From an uncultured Duncaniella sp. (GTDB lineage Bacteria; Bacteroidota; Bacteroidia; Bacteroidales; Muribaculaceae): 64,000 bases of DNA. Below the pieces are notes generated by a model. The model was not told the DNA's origin. It did no database searches and saw only the letters and a program-made list of their open reading frames with translations. Positions 14,344-24,400 of the stretch are shown here, piece after piece. Where the stretch lies: contig CAJUIX010000001.1 of NCBI GenBank assembly GCA_910586665.1, forward strand, positions 1 to 64,000, read 5' to 3'. The position numbers and the translations under genes are program-made. Positions within the stretch are counted from its first letter, which is position 1. The number at the start of each line of letters is the position of its first letter.

Positions 14344-17300
14344 TGGAAAATATAGGCGGTGGCTTAGGTTTTAGGGCTACGCTCGACATAGATGATTTCA
14401 ATGTTTCCGCACAGGCTATGGAGCGGCGCATAAAAGATTTCTCCAACACGGCCATTGATGAGGTTGGCAGTGTTGAGGATTCTTTTAGGCTGATGGCAGA
14501 ACGTGCCGGACAATACATTTCCTACTACCTTGTGGGGCAGGGAATGAAAAGTTTGCTATCGTCTATCGTAATGACCCGCGGGCAATTCCAACAGTTGGAA
14601 ATTGCCTTTGAAACCATGTTAGGCAGTGGCTCTAAAGCGCAGGAGCTGATGGGGCAGATGATAGACACCGCCGCCAAAACTCCATTTGACCTTATGGGTG
14701 TTGCCGAGGGCGCAAAGCAGCTCATGGCATACGGTGTTAGTGCCGACAAAGTAAATGACACCCTTGTAAGGCTGGGAAACATAGCCTCCGGCCTTTCAAT
14801 CCCGCTCAATGATATTGTGTACCTCTATGGTACTACAATGGTACAGGGGCGTTTGTATGCGCAGGACGTAAGGCAATTTACGGGCCGTGGTATTCCTTTG
14901 GTTAAGGAACTCGCGGAAAAGTATGGGGTGACAGCCGACAAGATAAACGAAATGGTATCTGCCGGCAAAATCGGATTTCCGGAGGTTGAGGAGGTCTTAA
15001 ACAAGATGACCAATGCCGGCGGTCAATTCTACAACCTTATGGAGAAACAATCTGCCTCTCTCACGGGACAGATTGCCAACTTAGAGGACGCATGGGACAC
15101 CGTGCTTAACGATTTTGGTAAGGCTGGCGAGGATATTTTTTCCGCTGGTATTTCCGGGGCTACCTACTTTGTGGAACACATGGACGATGTGTTACGCATA
15201 CTCAAATCCATTACCATTGCCTACGGCTCTTATAAGGCCGCTATGATACTTACCAGCGTGGCGATGAAAGGACACACCGGCGTTGCAGTCCTTGACAACA
15301 CCGCCCGTAGTGCCAAGTTGGTATTGATGAAAGCCGAGGCCGCTCTCAATGGCACTGCCACCGCTCAGATTAAGGCTATGACCGCCGCTGAAAATGAGCA
15401 TTACGCAGCTCTTGAGGCTATGCTCACAGCCGAGGAAAAGGCCGCCATTGTCAAACAAATGCGAATAGCGGCCATTCAAAGCCTACTCACCGCCCAACAA
15501 CAAGAGTATCTATCCAATATCGGGCTTACCGCCTCAAGCAACGGCTATGAAGCCGCCGCCCTAAGCGTTATGACCGTGGAGCAGCGTTTGGCTCTCTCTA
15601 AGGTTGATTTGACAACAAAGAGTGCTGCCTATCGTGCTGCCATAGCCCAAGAAACAGCAGCCAAACAAGCGGGGCAATTAGCATCCCTTGAGGCTATGCG
15701 CACAAGCGTTAAGGAAGCCGCCGTAGCGGTTGAGAGTGCCAAATCAAAAGCCATAGCCGCCACACAAGCGGTTGAGGCCGCACGATATGAGGTTTATTGG
15801 GCGCAACAATCCGGCAATGCCACAGCCATCGCCGCCGCTCAAAAACGAATGGAGGCGGCCGTTGACGCACAATTATTGGCACGAAAAGCAGCATTGGCCG
15901 CATCCTCTGACTTTTACGCCAAGAAAAAGAAATTGGAAGCCACGGCCACGGCTCAGGCCCGCACCGCATCTATTGCCGACACTGGAGCAAAGACTGCACA
16001 AACAGCAGCCACCAACATTCTTTCAGCAGCCACGGGCAAGTTATCCACAATGTTCAAAGCGTTGTGGGCTACCTTACGCGCTAATCCTTTCGGTTGGTTA
16101 CTTACTATCATTGGGGCAGTATGGAGCTTGATTACCATGTTCTCCAACGATACCGAAAAGACCACGGACGTTATGGAAGAGTTTAGCGAGGGTACTAAGA
16201 AAGTTACCGACAAGCTGGACCTATATTTTGCCATATTATCAAAGGCAGAAAAGAATGGTAAGACCTATCGGGATATGATAGCCAAAATCAATGAGATATG
16301 CCAAGAGTACAACGCTACACTCCTTGATGAGAACGCCACACTAAAAGAGCAGGAGGCACGATACCTTGAAGTGAAAGCAGCCGTGCAAGCCACGACCGCC
16401 GAAAAGATTAAGGCTAAACGTATTGAGGAAGAATTAAATAAGCTAAACGAAAAAGGAGATACGAACTATGATAGCTTTGAAACTCGCCTAAACAATCTCC
16501 AATATAGGACTGGCAAAACTAAAACGGTTAATGATAAAGAACATGGAGAGTCCTATGAGGTAGAAATTCAAGAGGCCGCAGAAAATATCCAAAACGCGGC
16601 CCCGGAGGTAAGGGAGGCTATTCGTAGCCTTGTTGAGAGTGGGGCGCAGGAACTCGCCAAACTTTCGGGTAGCGAATACACCCAAAAGTACAATGAGATT
16701 ATCGCTCAGATTGTAGCCGGAACAAAAGCCGGTACGGGTGCAACCGAGCGTGAAATGCAATCGTTTGAGGCTCAACTTAGGCTTTATCTGGATAACCAGA
16801 TACGCGATGTGCAAGTATATGACAAAGCTATTGCTCTTGTAGATGAGCGACTGAATAATTTCCTTGCTCCCAAAGACACAAGCGCAACTGAGGGTATCAC
16901 CGACTATGCGCAAATGTCGTTTGAGGATTTGGACAATTTGGTTACTCAAACTCAAAAGGATATTGACGCAATCAATAATAGCACAGTAGGGCCGGGGGCT
17001 GATACAACCGGCTTAGATACTCTTTTGTCTAAATTGGCTGAAATCAAAGGGGCTATCCAAACCAAAACGGACAATCTCAACACCGAGCAGGGCATTTCCG
17101 ACCGTATCAAGCAGCTCAAACAAGAAAGAGCCGAAACGGAAATCAACTCTACCCGATATAAAGAACTCAATAAGGAAATCTCCAAACTTGAGGGCAAAAT
17201 GCCAAAGCACACCACCGGTGGAGGTGGAGGTGGAGGTGCTAACAACGCGGCCCGCAACGCTGAAACCTTACGCCAAAAGCAAGTTGACGCAGAAAGGCGT

Positions 17301-19772
17301 GTTGAAGAGGCGCGTATTGCAGTCATGGAGGAGGGTTATGACAAGCGCAAAGCCCTTTTGGACTTACAACACAAACAAAACCTTGCACAAATTGAGCGTG
17401 AGGAAAAAGAACTTATAGAGGCACGAAAGAAAGCAGGCAAAGGTGGATTGAGCGACACCGAGAAACAGGGCTTTGAGCAGCGGCGCACCTATGAGAACCA
17501 AAGCTATACCCAATCCCAAAACAAACTCTTTGAGGGCGAACTTGACTACAAGCGCAAGCAGTATGAATTATATTGGCGTTGGGTTGAGAATATGGGTAAG
17601 GATGTTGCCGATAAACAATTTGCCTCCTTGCTACAATCTGGTGGCTCTTATAAAGAGTATATCGAAAAGCAGATAGCCGAATTACAGGGCAAGAAACAAG
17701 CTGGCGTACTCACCGAGGGCGAGGGCAATTTCCTTATATCCTTGAATGTGCAATATGATGAACTTACTGGCGCAAGAACCGCTCTTGAGGCGTTTAAGCA
17801 AGCTGTAAGTGAAACCATAGGGCGTAGCCAGACCCTTGCCGAAAAATTGGAGGCCGTTGCTGACGCAAAGCGTAAATTGGAGAATGGCGAAAGTGGCATT
17901 GTCAACGATGATGACAGAGCAGCCATGAGCCTTGAACTATCCAAGCAGGAGGCCGACCTACAAAAGCAGGTACATGAAACCGTGCTTAATGATTATCGCT
18001 CCTTTGAGGAACAGCGTAAAACAATCACTGAGGAATATGCGTTGCTCCGTGCTGAGGCTGAACGTCTGGGCGATGAGGAGCGTATCAAACTAATCAACAA
18101 AGCCGAAACGGAGGCTCTTTCCGCTCTTAACACTGGATTTCTCCAGCAAACCGATAGTTGGAAAAAGTTGTTTAGCGACCTTGACACCCTTTCCGTGGGG
18201 CAAATTCAAAAGCTGGTGAGCGATATTGACAAACAATTAGCCGCCGGCACGTTGAAATTATCCCCCGTGGACTATAAGGCCGTTATTGACAGCCTTAACC
18301 AAGCCAAGCAGCGCATACAGGAGCTTAACCCCTTTGCGGCCTTAGATACATTCTTTAACGACTACCTCAAAGCTAAACAGAAATTGGCGAAAGCGAAAGC
18401 CGCATTAGCCAAAGGTGAGGGGTCAAAAGAGGATGTTGAAAGCGCGGAACGAGAGGTTAAATCCGCTGCCAACGGTATCACTCAATCCGTGGAGAAAGTA
18501 ACGGATATAACCACTGATTGCGCCTCGTCCTTGCAAAGTATGTTTGACGCACTGGGCATGGATGGTGTATCTGATGGCATAGGGACTGCAATAGAACTTA
18601 TGGGCGAGTTGGGTAATGCCGCCGCGTCCGTGGGTCAGTTTATGGCAGGCGATGTCGTAGGTGGTATAACCGGCATGATTTCCTCTATAACATCGGTAAT
18701 TGGCATATTCGCAAAAATGCACGATGCGAAATATGAGAAAAAGATACAAAATCTCCAAAAGCAGATTGACGCTCTGGAACGCTCATACTCACGCCTTGAA
18801 CGTGCCTTTAATAATACCTATTGGGTGTTCAACGATGAGGAGCGTGCCGGATTTGAGCGTAATATCCAACTCATAGAGGACCAGATAGCCGCCCTTGAAC
18901 AGCAACGAGAAACAGCCCGCCGCGCATGGGATTTTGCACAATACACCCAACTTACAGCCCAAATTAAGGACTTGAACCAGCAGCTATCAAAAGCCAAAGA
19001 GGGTGATGATATGCTGGGCTTGTATGAGCAGCAAAAGGCAAGCCTCCGTGAGCAGCAGGAGCTGATGAAACAGCAAATCCAAGCTGAAAGAGATAAGAAA
19101 AAGACCGACAACGACAAAATCCAACAATGGAATGATGCGATAGAGCAGATAGAGGAACAGATTGAGGACTTAGACCGGCAAATGATGGAAACCTTTGCCG
19201 GAACGACCACAAAGGAAGCTCTGGACCAATACGCGGATGCCATTGTTGACGCATATTGTGCCGGCGAGGACGCGGCAAAGGCTTTGGGTGATACCACACG
19301 CGAGGTACTGAAAAAGGCCGTTGTTGATGCTCTCAAACGAAATTTTCTTGCAAAAGCAATGGATGATGCTATTCAGTATCTGGGCGAGGCAATGTCTGAC
19401 GGAGAATTGACAGCCCGTGAAAAAAGTAAGTTTGAGGCTCTTGTAAATGCCGCCGGCGCAACATTCACCAACGCTCTTGAGGCGGTGGGTGACTGGATAA
19501 AAGATATTGATGATGAAGCCACAAGCTCCGACCCCTTGACGGGTGCCGTTACCTCAATGAGTGAGGAAACCGGGGGCGTGATTGCGGGCCGCCTTAATGC
19601 TTTCATCATTAACCAGACCGACCAGACAAGCGTAATGCGCCAACAGCTCTTGCAACAATCGGCTATTGCTCAAAACACTGCAAACGCCAATGTAATTCTC
19701 ACCGAGGTGCGAGATACCCTCAAGCGCATAGAAACGAAAGATAATTCTTTACTCTCACAAGGCATATCGTAA
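14343..19772 (+). CDS. Tail tape measure protein
   Basis: At 1809 aa this is the longest phage gene and sets tail length. The N-terminal ~260 residues match tape-measure N-terminal domains (QQLEIAFETMLGSGSKAQEL, AAKTPFDLMGVAEGAKQLMA). A hydrophobic segment near residues 578-600 (NPFGWLLTIIGAVWSLITMF) and another near 1436-1460 (VVGGITGMISSITSVIGIF) are typical and may enter the host membrane. Long Ala/Glu/Lys coiled coils fill much of the rest, broken by a poly-Gly linker near residue 957. No lysozyme or peptidase domain was seen. It starts inside the stop of the chaperone T frame. Confidence 0.92.
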   Translation: MENIGGGLGFRATLDIDDFNVSAQAMERRIKDFSNTAIDEVGSVEDSFRLMAERAGQYISYYLVGQGMKSLLSSIVMTRGQFQQLEIAFETMLGSGSKAQELMGQMIDTAAKTPFDLMGVAEGAKQLMAYGVSADKVNDTLVRLGNIASGLSIPLNDIVYLYGTTMVQGRLYAQDVRQFTGRGIPLVKELAEKYGVTADKINEMVSAGKIGFPEVEEVLNKMTNAGGQFYNLMEKQSASLTGQIANLEDAWDTVLNDFGKAGEDIFSAGISGATYFVEHMDDVLRILKSITIAYGSYKAAMILTSVAMKGHTGVAVLDNTARSAKLVLMKAEAALNGTATAQIKAMTAAENEHYAALEAMLTAEEKAAIVKQMRIAAIQSLLTAQQQEYLSNIGLTASSNGYEAAALSVMTVEQRLALSKVDLTTKSAAYRAAIAQETAAKQAGQLASLEAMRTSVKEAAVAVESAKSKAIAATQAVEAARYEVYWAQQSGNATAIAAAQKRMEAAVDAQLLARKAALAASSDFYAKKKKLEATATAQARTASIADTGAKTAQTAATNILSAATGKLSTMFKALWATLRANPFGWLLTIIGAVWSLITMFSNDTEKTTDVMEEFSEGTKKVTDKLDLYFAILSKAEKNGKTYRDMIAKINEICQEYNATLLDENATLKEQEARYLEVKAAVQATTAEKIKAKRIEEELNKLNEKGDTNYDSFETRLNNLQYRTGKTKTVNDKEHGESYEVEIQEAAENIQNAAPEVREAIRSLVESGAQELAKLSGSEYTQKYNEIIAQIVAGTKAGTGATEREMQSFEAQLRLYLDNQIRDVQVYDKAIALVDERLNNFLAPKDTSATEGITDYAQMSFEDLDNLVTQTQKDIDAINNSTVGPGADTTGLDTLLSKLAEIKGAIQTKTDNLNTEQGISDRIKQLKQERAETEINSTRYKELNKEISKLEGKMPKHTTGGGGGGGANNAARNAETLRQKQVDAERRVEEARIAVMEEGYDKRKALLDLQHKQNLAQIEREEKELIEARKKAGKGGLSDTEKQGFEQRRTYENQSYTQSQNKLFEGELDYKRKQYELYWRWVENMGKDVADKQFASLLQSGGSYKEYIEKQIAELQGKKQAGVLTEGEGNFLISLNVQYDELTGARTALEAFKQAVSETIGRSQTLAEKLEAVADAKRKLENGESGIVNDDDRAAMSLELSKQEADLQKQVHETVLNDYRSFEEQRKTITEEYALLRAEAERLGDEERIKLINKAETEALSALNTGFLQQTDSWKKLFSDLDTLSVGQIQKLVSDIDKQLAAGTLKLSPVDYKAVIDSLNQAKQRIQELNPFAALDTFFNDYLKAKQKLAKAKAALAKGEGSKEDVESAEREVKSAANGITQSVEKVTDITTDCASSLQSMFDALGMDGVSDGIGTAIELMGELGNAAASVGQFMAGDVVGGITGMISSITSVIGIFAKMHDAKYEKKIQNLQKQIDALERSYSRLERAFNNTYWVFNDEERAGFERNIQLIEDQIAALEQQRETARRAWDFAQYTQLTAQIKDLNQQLSKAKEGDDMLGLYEQQKASLREQQELMKQQIQAERDKKKTDNDKIQQWNDAIEQIEEQIEDLDRQMMETFAGTTTKEALDQYADAIVDAYCAGEDAAKALGDTTREVLKKAVVDALKRNFLAKAMDDAIQYLGEAMSDGELTAREKSKFEALVNAAGATFTNALEAVGDWIKDIDDEATSSDPLTGAVTSMSEETGGVIAGRLNAFIINQTDQTSVMRQQLLQQSAIAQNTANANVILTEVRDTLKRIETKDNSLLSQGIS

Positions 19773-19773
19773 C

Positions 19774-20298
19774 ATGGAACTGATTCAGCAACTCAAAATA
19801 GATGGCATAGCCAAAGGGTTGTGCCGCCCGTGGCAAGGAAAACTCCACATAGGGTTATCCACCGAGGAACTTGTAAAACTCTACATTCAGGGAATAGATT
19901 TTTGCATTTCCGAGGATTACCCCACGTTAGACTTTCTCCGTGAGCATTTCCGGGGCAAGTGTGAGCCTTTCGGAGTGTATGTTGATGATGAGATACCCCC
20001 GACCAAGAATAAGCCCGATATGGTGCTTAACGGGGCTTGTAAAGCTCTGGTGGAGTATGACGGTTATTCAGTATCGCGCCTATATGTGCGCCACGATAGC
20101 GAGGTAGCCGTGAATGTTTCCGACCATGCCAATGTGAGCATTGACCTGTTCGACCACGCCAAACTACATATAGCCGTTGTCGGCAATGACGCGAAAGTGC
20201 TAATCAATGTGTATGGCAAGGAAACCGAGGTGGACTATATAGGGTTATCCTCAATGGGAAAAGTAACAACAATATTTAACGATAAAACCACATACTGA
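19774..20298 (+). CDS. Tail protein with beta-solenoid-like C-terminus, 174 aa
   Basis: Helical N-terminus (MELIQQLKIDGIAKGLCRPW) followed by short repeated strands with Asp/His turns (HDSEVAVNVSDHANVSIDLF, DHAKLHIAVVGNDAKVLINV), which look like a small beta-solenoid. It lies between tape measure and distal tail protein, one base after the tape measure stop. Probably a tail-tip component; not named. Confidence 0.6.
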   Translation: MELIQQLKIDGIAKGLCRPWQGKLHIGLSTEELVKLYIQGIDFCISEDYPTLDFLREHFRGKCEPFGVYVDDEIPPTKNKPDMVLNGACKALVEYDGYSVSRLYVRHDSEVAVNVSDHANVSIDLFDHAKLHIAVVGNDAKVLINVYGKETEVDYIGLSSMGKVTTIFNDKTTY

Positions 20299-20299
20299 T

Positions 20300-21484
20300 A
20301 TGGTAGATAAAAACTTACTCCTGTATCTGCCTTTTGATGACCCGGATGGCTCAAAGGCATACGACTATTCCGCCGGCCGCCATGACGCTACGCTGTCGGA
20401 CGGTGCCGAATTAACCAAAATTGCCAAGACCGGCAAGGCTCTTGCTCTCAATGGGGGCGAGTGTATCACCGCGCAGGCTATCCCGTTCAGCTCTGATTTT
20501 ACGGTGTGCGCCTATGTGAAAATCGCAACCACCCGTTTAGGCTGGCTCTTGAATTTACCCGGTGTAGAAAACTACTGTGAGCAATGGTTGGACGTAGCCC
20601 CGGAAATGTGGTACTTTATCGCTTTCGTGCGCAGCGGCTCCACGTTCAAAGTTTTCTTAAACAGTGAATGTGTCTATGTTGGCACTTTCAGCGGAACACC
20701 CACCGGCCTTTCTCTATCAACCGATGAACTACTCACAACGACTGCAAGCGTGGATGAGCTTCAAGTGTTCAACGTAGCCAAGACCGAGAAACAAATCCTT
20801 AAAATGCAAGCTGACACCGATGTTGAATATTACATTGACGGTGTGAATTTCAAGGACTATGGGGTGTATGTGTCGGCCTCCGATGGACTTGTCGGACGTC
20901 TGGCGCGGAAAGAAGCTCTCACCGTGGACTATGACAACTACCACGGTGTTGTGCGCGACCGCAAGCGCAAGCGTTTTAAGGAGCGTGAGATAACCCTACA
21001 ATGTTTCATCGAAGCCTCCAGCCGTAGCGCGTTTGTGGAGTGGCAGAGCCGATTTTTTGCTCTCTTTGACGGTGACGGTACACACCGCCTTACCGTTGAG
21101 TATGATGGCAAAGCAAAGCCTCTTGTATATGAGGTTGACTTACTGGACGAGGCCGCCGTAGATAAAAAGTGGGGTACTTACAACAATGAGCTTATGGTGG
21201 GTAAATTCACCCTCAAGCTCACCGAGGACGAACCCGTGAAAAAGGTGTTACGCCACATATCGGGTAGCAACAACTCCAAAGCGACAATCAAAGTATCAAC
21301 CTACAAGTTACTCAACATCTATTGGGGTGATGGTACTCACACTTACAACGTGGGAGGCAACGATACCACCGTTGAACACACCTACGCCCTCCCCGGTCAG
21401 TACGACATAGTTGTTACCGGGGTGATTGAGGATATTGAGAAATTTGAAACCAATGCTATTCTTATATGGGAATTGCTCAAATAA
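20300..21484 (+). CDS. Distal tail protein with LamG-like and PKD-like domains
   Basis: A 394-aa modular protein. Residues ~1-165 look like a LamG/concanavalin-type domain (LLLYLPFDDPDGSKAYDYS at the start, later DELQVFNVAKTEKQI). Residues ~175-320 fit the distal tail (Dit) hub. Residues ~330-392 have the PKD pattern (IYWGDGTHTY, then EHTYALPGQYDIVVTG). Both added domains commonly bind glycans, so this hub probably helps adsorption. It overlaps the next gene by 19 bases. Confidence 0.75.
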   Translation: MVDKNLLLYLPFDDPDGSKAYDYSAGRHDATLSDGAELTKIAKTGKALALNGGECITAQAIPFSSDFTVCAYVKIATTRLGWLLNLPGVENYCEQWLDVAPEMWYFIAFVRSGSTFKVFLNSECVYVGTFSGTPTGLSLSTDELLTTTASVDELQVFNVAKTEKQILKMQADTDVEYYIDGVNFKDYGVYVSASDGLVGRLARKEALTVDYDNYHGVVRDRKRKRFKEREITLQCFIEASSRSAFVEWQSRFFALFDGDGTHRLTVEYDGKAKPLVYEVDLLDEAAVDKKWGTYNNELMVGKFTLKLTEDEPVKKVLRHISGSNNSKATIKVSTYKLLNIYWGDGTHTYNVGGNDTTVEHTYALPGQYDIVVTGVIEDIEKFETNAILIWELLK

Positions 21485-24400
21485 TCAAGCGTAACGGCAA
21501 GGTTATCGAACTCAACACAAAGGAGCCGTTTTGCGTAGTCAAGAGTGCTACGCAAAACAGCTCTCTTATGGGCGATGACTACATTACGCTCCAAATCGTA
21601 TCTACCGAATGGCTCTCTTTTGAAAAGGGGGATAAAATCATTGTGGACGGATTCGATTATACCATTAGGACTACAACGAAACGTGAGGTACAGGCTGAGG
21701 ATTACTATATCTTTGAGCCGGTATTTTACGGGCCGATGTACGACCTTATGAAAACGACCTATCGCAACACCGACCGCAACGGGAAATCCGACCGCAGCAC
21801 GTTTGATTTGACCTACACAATCAAGGAGTTTGTGCAGGTTTTAATCTACAATCTCAATCGTGATTATCCGGGCTTGTGGACGTTTGATGAGAATAATTGC
21901 CCCGAAACCGAGGCAAAGACAATTCAATTTTCGGGGGTGAATTGTTTGCAAGCCCTACAATCCCTTTGCTCAAAAGATAATTTCAATCTGGAATTTCTCA
22001 TATCGCAAGCGGATGGCATTAGGACTATCCATATTGGTAAATTCGGGCAGCGTGTCAATCCCCCCGGAGGTGCTGATTACTTTGAGTGGGGCAAGGGCAA
22101 TGGGCTTTATAAGCTCACCGAGCAAAAGATTGATGATAAAGCCATAATCACCCGTCTTTGGGTGGAGGGTGGCACGTCTAACATACGCACCGACTATCGC
22201 AATTATTCAGAGCGGTTGCAACTGCCATACCCACGCCGTTACAATCGCAAGAAACATATCCTTTTTGACGGAACTGTTGTTGAGCCTAACACCGAACTCA
22301 TAGGCATATCCGATGACAATAAACGCTACTTAGAGGACGAGGCACTACGCGATAAGATAGGCAGCGAGGAAGATGTTAAGACCTACGATGAGATTTACCC
22401 CACACGCACGGGCCACGTTACTGCACTGGTGAGCGATGATACAAACGCTTTCATTGATGACACTATGGATTTTGACCTTTGCGAGAAAGACGCAAACGGT
22501 ACAAAATATCTGGTGGATAGTGTGAGTGCAAAAATCACGTTCACGTCTGGCAGGCTGGCAGGACAGCAATTTGAACTTGAGGCTAAGGGTGGGTACGACC
22601 ACGCCACAAAGAAATTCAAGCTCATCCCCTTTACTGACAAACGCGGCCTTACAACCCCTACCGTTTCAGTAGAGCAAGGGGGCGCATATCCTATTGAGGT
22701 GGGCGCAACCTACAAGATTACGGATATATTCTTGCCCGAAAGTTACGAACAGAACGCAGAAGAAGAATTGTGGTATGCCGGATATAATGATTTCAAGCCG
22801 GCCACACAAGCCAAAGCGCAATATGCCCTCACACTCGACCGCTTATATTTTCTTGAGGCGTTGAGCCGTGATAGTGAGGTGTGTTTGTTCAAGGTGGGGG
22901 ATTATGTGCCTGTGAAAGACACCCGATATGGCATAGAGAAACAAATCCGCATACAAAAGATTACGCGCAATCTTTTGTTGGAGCAGGACTACCAGCTTAC
23001 CCTCTCCGACACAACTGCAATATCTATCCAGACGCAAACCGTGCTATCCGTGATAGAGCATGACCAGATTATAACTAACAACCGCCTACGGGACCTTAAC
23101 AAAGCGCGTAGGGGCTGGCGCACTACTGAGGATTTGCGCAATATGGTGTATGATACTGACGGCTTTTTTGACGTGGATAACATACGCCCCAACTCCATTG
23201 ACACTAATATGTTAACCGTAGGCTCAAAGAGCCAACAGTTTGTGTTAACCGGGGTAATACTCCAAGCTAATGTAGGCGGCAATCCTAATGCGTTTATCGC
23301 CACAGAGGGCATATTGTCGCACCTTACCATTGACACCTCAAAGATAAGGGCATGGCAAATGAGCGGACAATCATTTACGGTGCCAAGTACCGCCGGATAT
23401 TATCTTTTCGCCAAGTGTTCAAAGTCTGGGGAAAAAGGCACATGGCTACTTACCCAAACTCAATATAAGTTTGAGCCGACCGATGACCCCAACAATTATT
23501 ACTTTCTTGTTGGGGTGTTATCCACACTTTATCCAGATGATAATTTCCGCGATTTCCAAACCACTTATGGCTTTACCCGTATCAATGGCAATACCATAAC
23601 CACGGGCCGCATTGTCACAAGTGATGGTGAGTGCTATCTGGATTTGGATGGAAACAAATTCCGAATTGGTGATGCGTCAAGCTCAATAGACTGGAATGTT
23701 AGCCGCAACAATGCTATAACTCTCAAAAATGTAAGTGTTGTTAGCGAGAGTGGCGATGTTTCACCGTTGGGTGTATATCGTGGCACATGGAACGCAAGCT
23801 ATGTCTATTATCCGGGTGATGAGGTAAGTTATACTGAGAATGGAGCAACTTGCACCTATCGTTATATTCACCCAACACCCACCAAAGGACACAAGCCAAC
23901 TGATTCTACTTATTGGGCTGTCGTGGCAAAGGGTGCAAATGGCGTTAATGCAGATAGCAACAAGCTCGTTTACTGCTATTCCTTTGACAAGCCCGCCAAG
24001 CCAACCGGTACCGCCCTAATACCTACGGGATGGAGTGACACCCCCGACCGCGAGAATGTGAAAGTTACACATAGCAGCGTGTGGACTTTGAAAGATGGCT
24101 ATTTCATATCGCCAACAATAGACCACAGCCAAATAACAACCAACCGCATTACTATCGTTACAACCAAGCCCAACCAAATGCTTGCGTTGGAGATATGGGC
24201 GCAGAGTGAAACCAACTTTGACTTTGTGCTTGTTGGCAAGCTCGACACCGAGGGGCTTTCGCGTGTTTCAAACTATCTGGATAGAGTGAGCGGCCCGGAC
24301 GCAAAGAAAGTGGTTTATATACCAATACCCACCGCCGGAACACACTTTGTAGATGTAGCGTATGCTAAAGACCAAAGCAATTCTCTGAATGGGGATTGTG

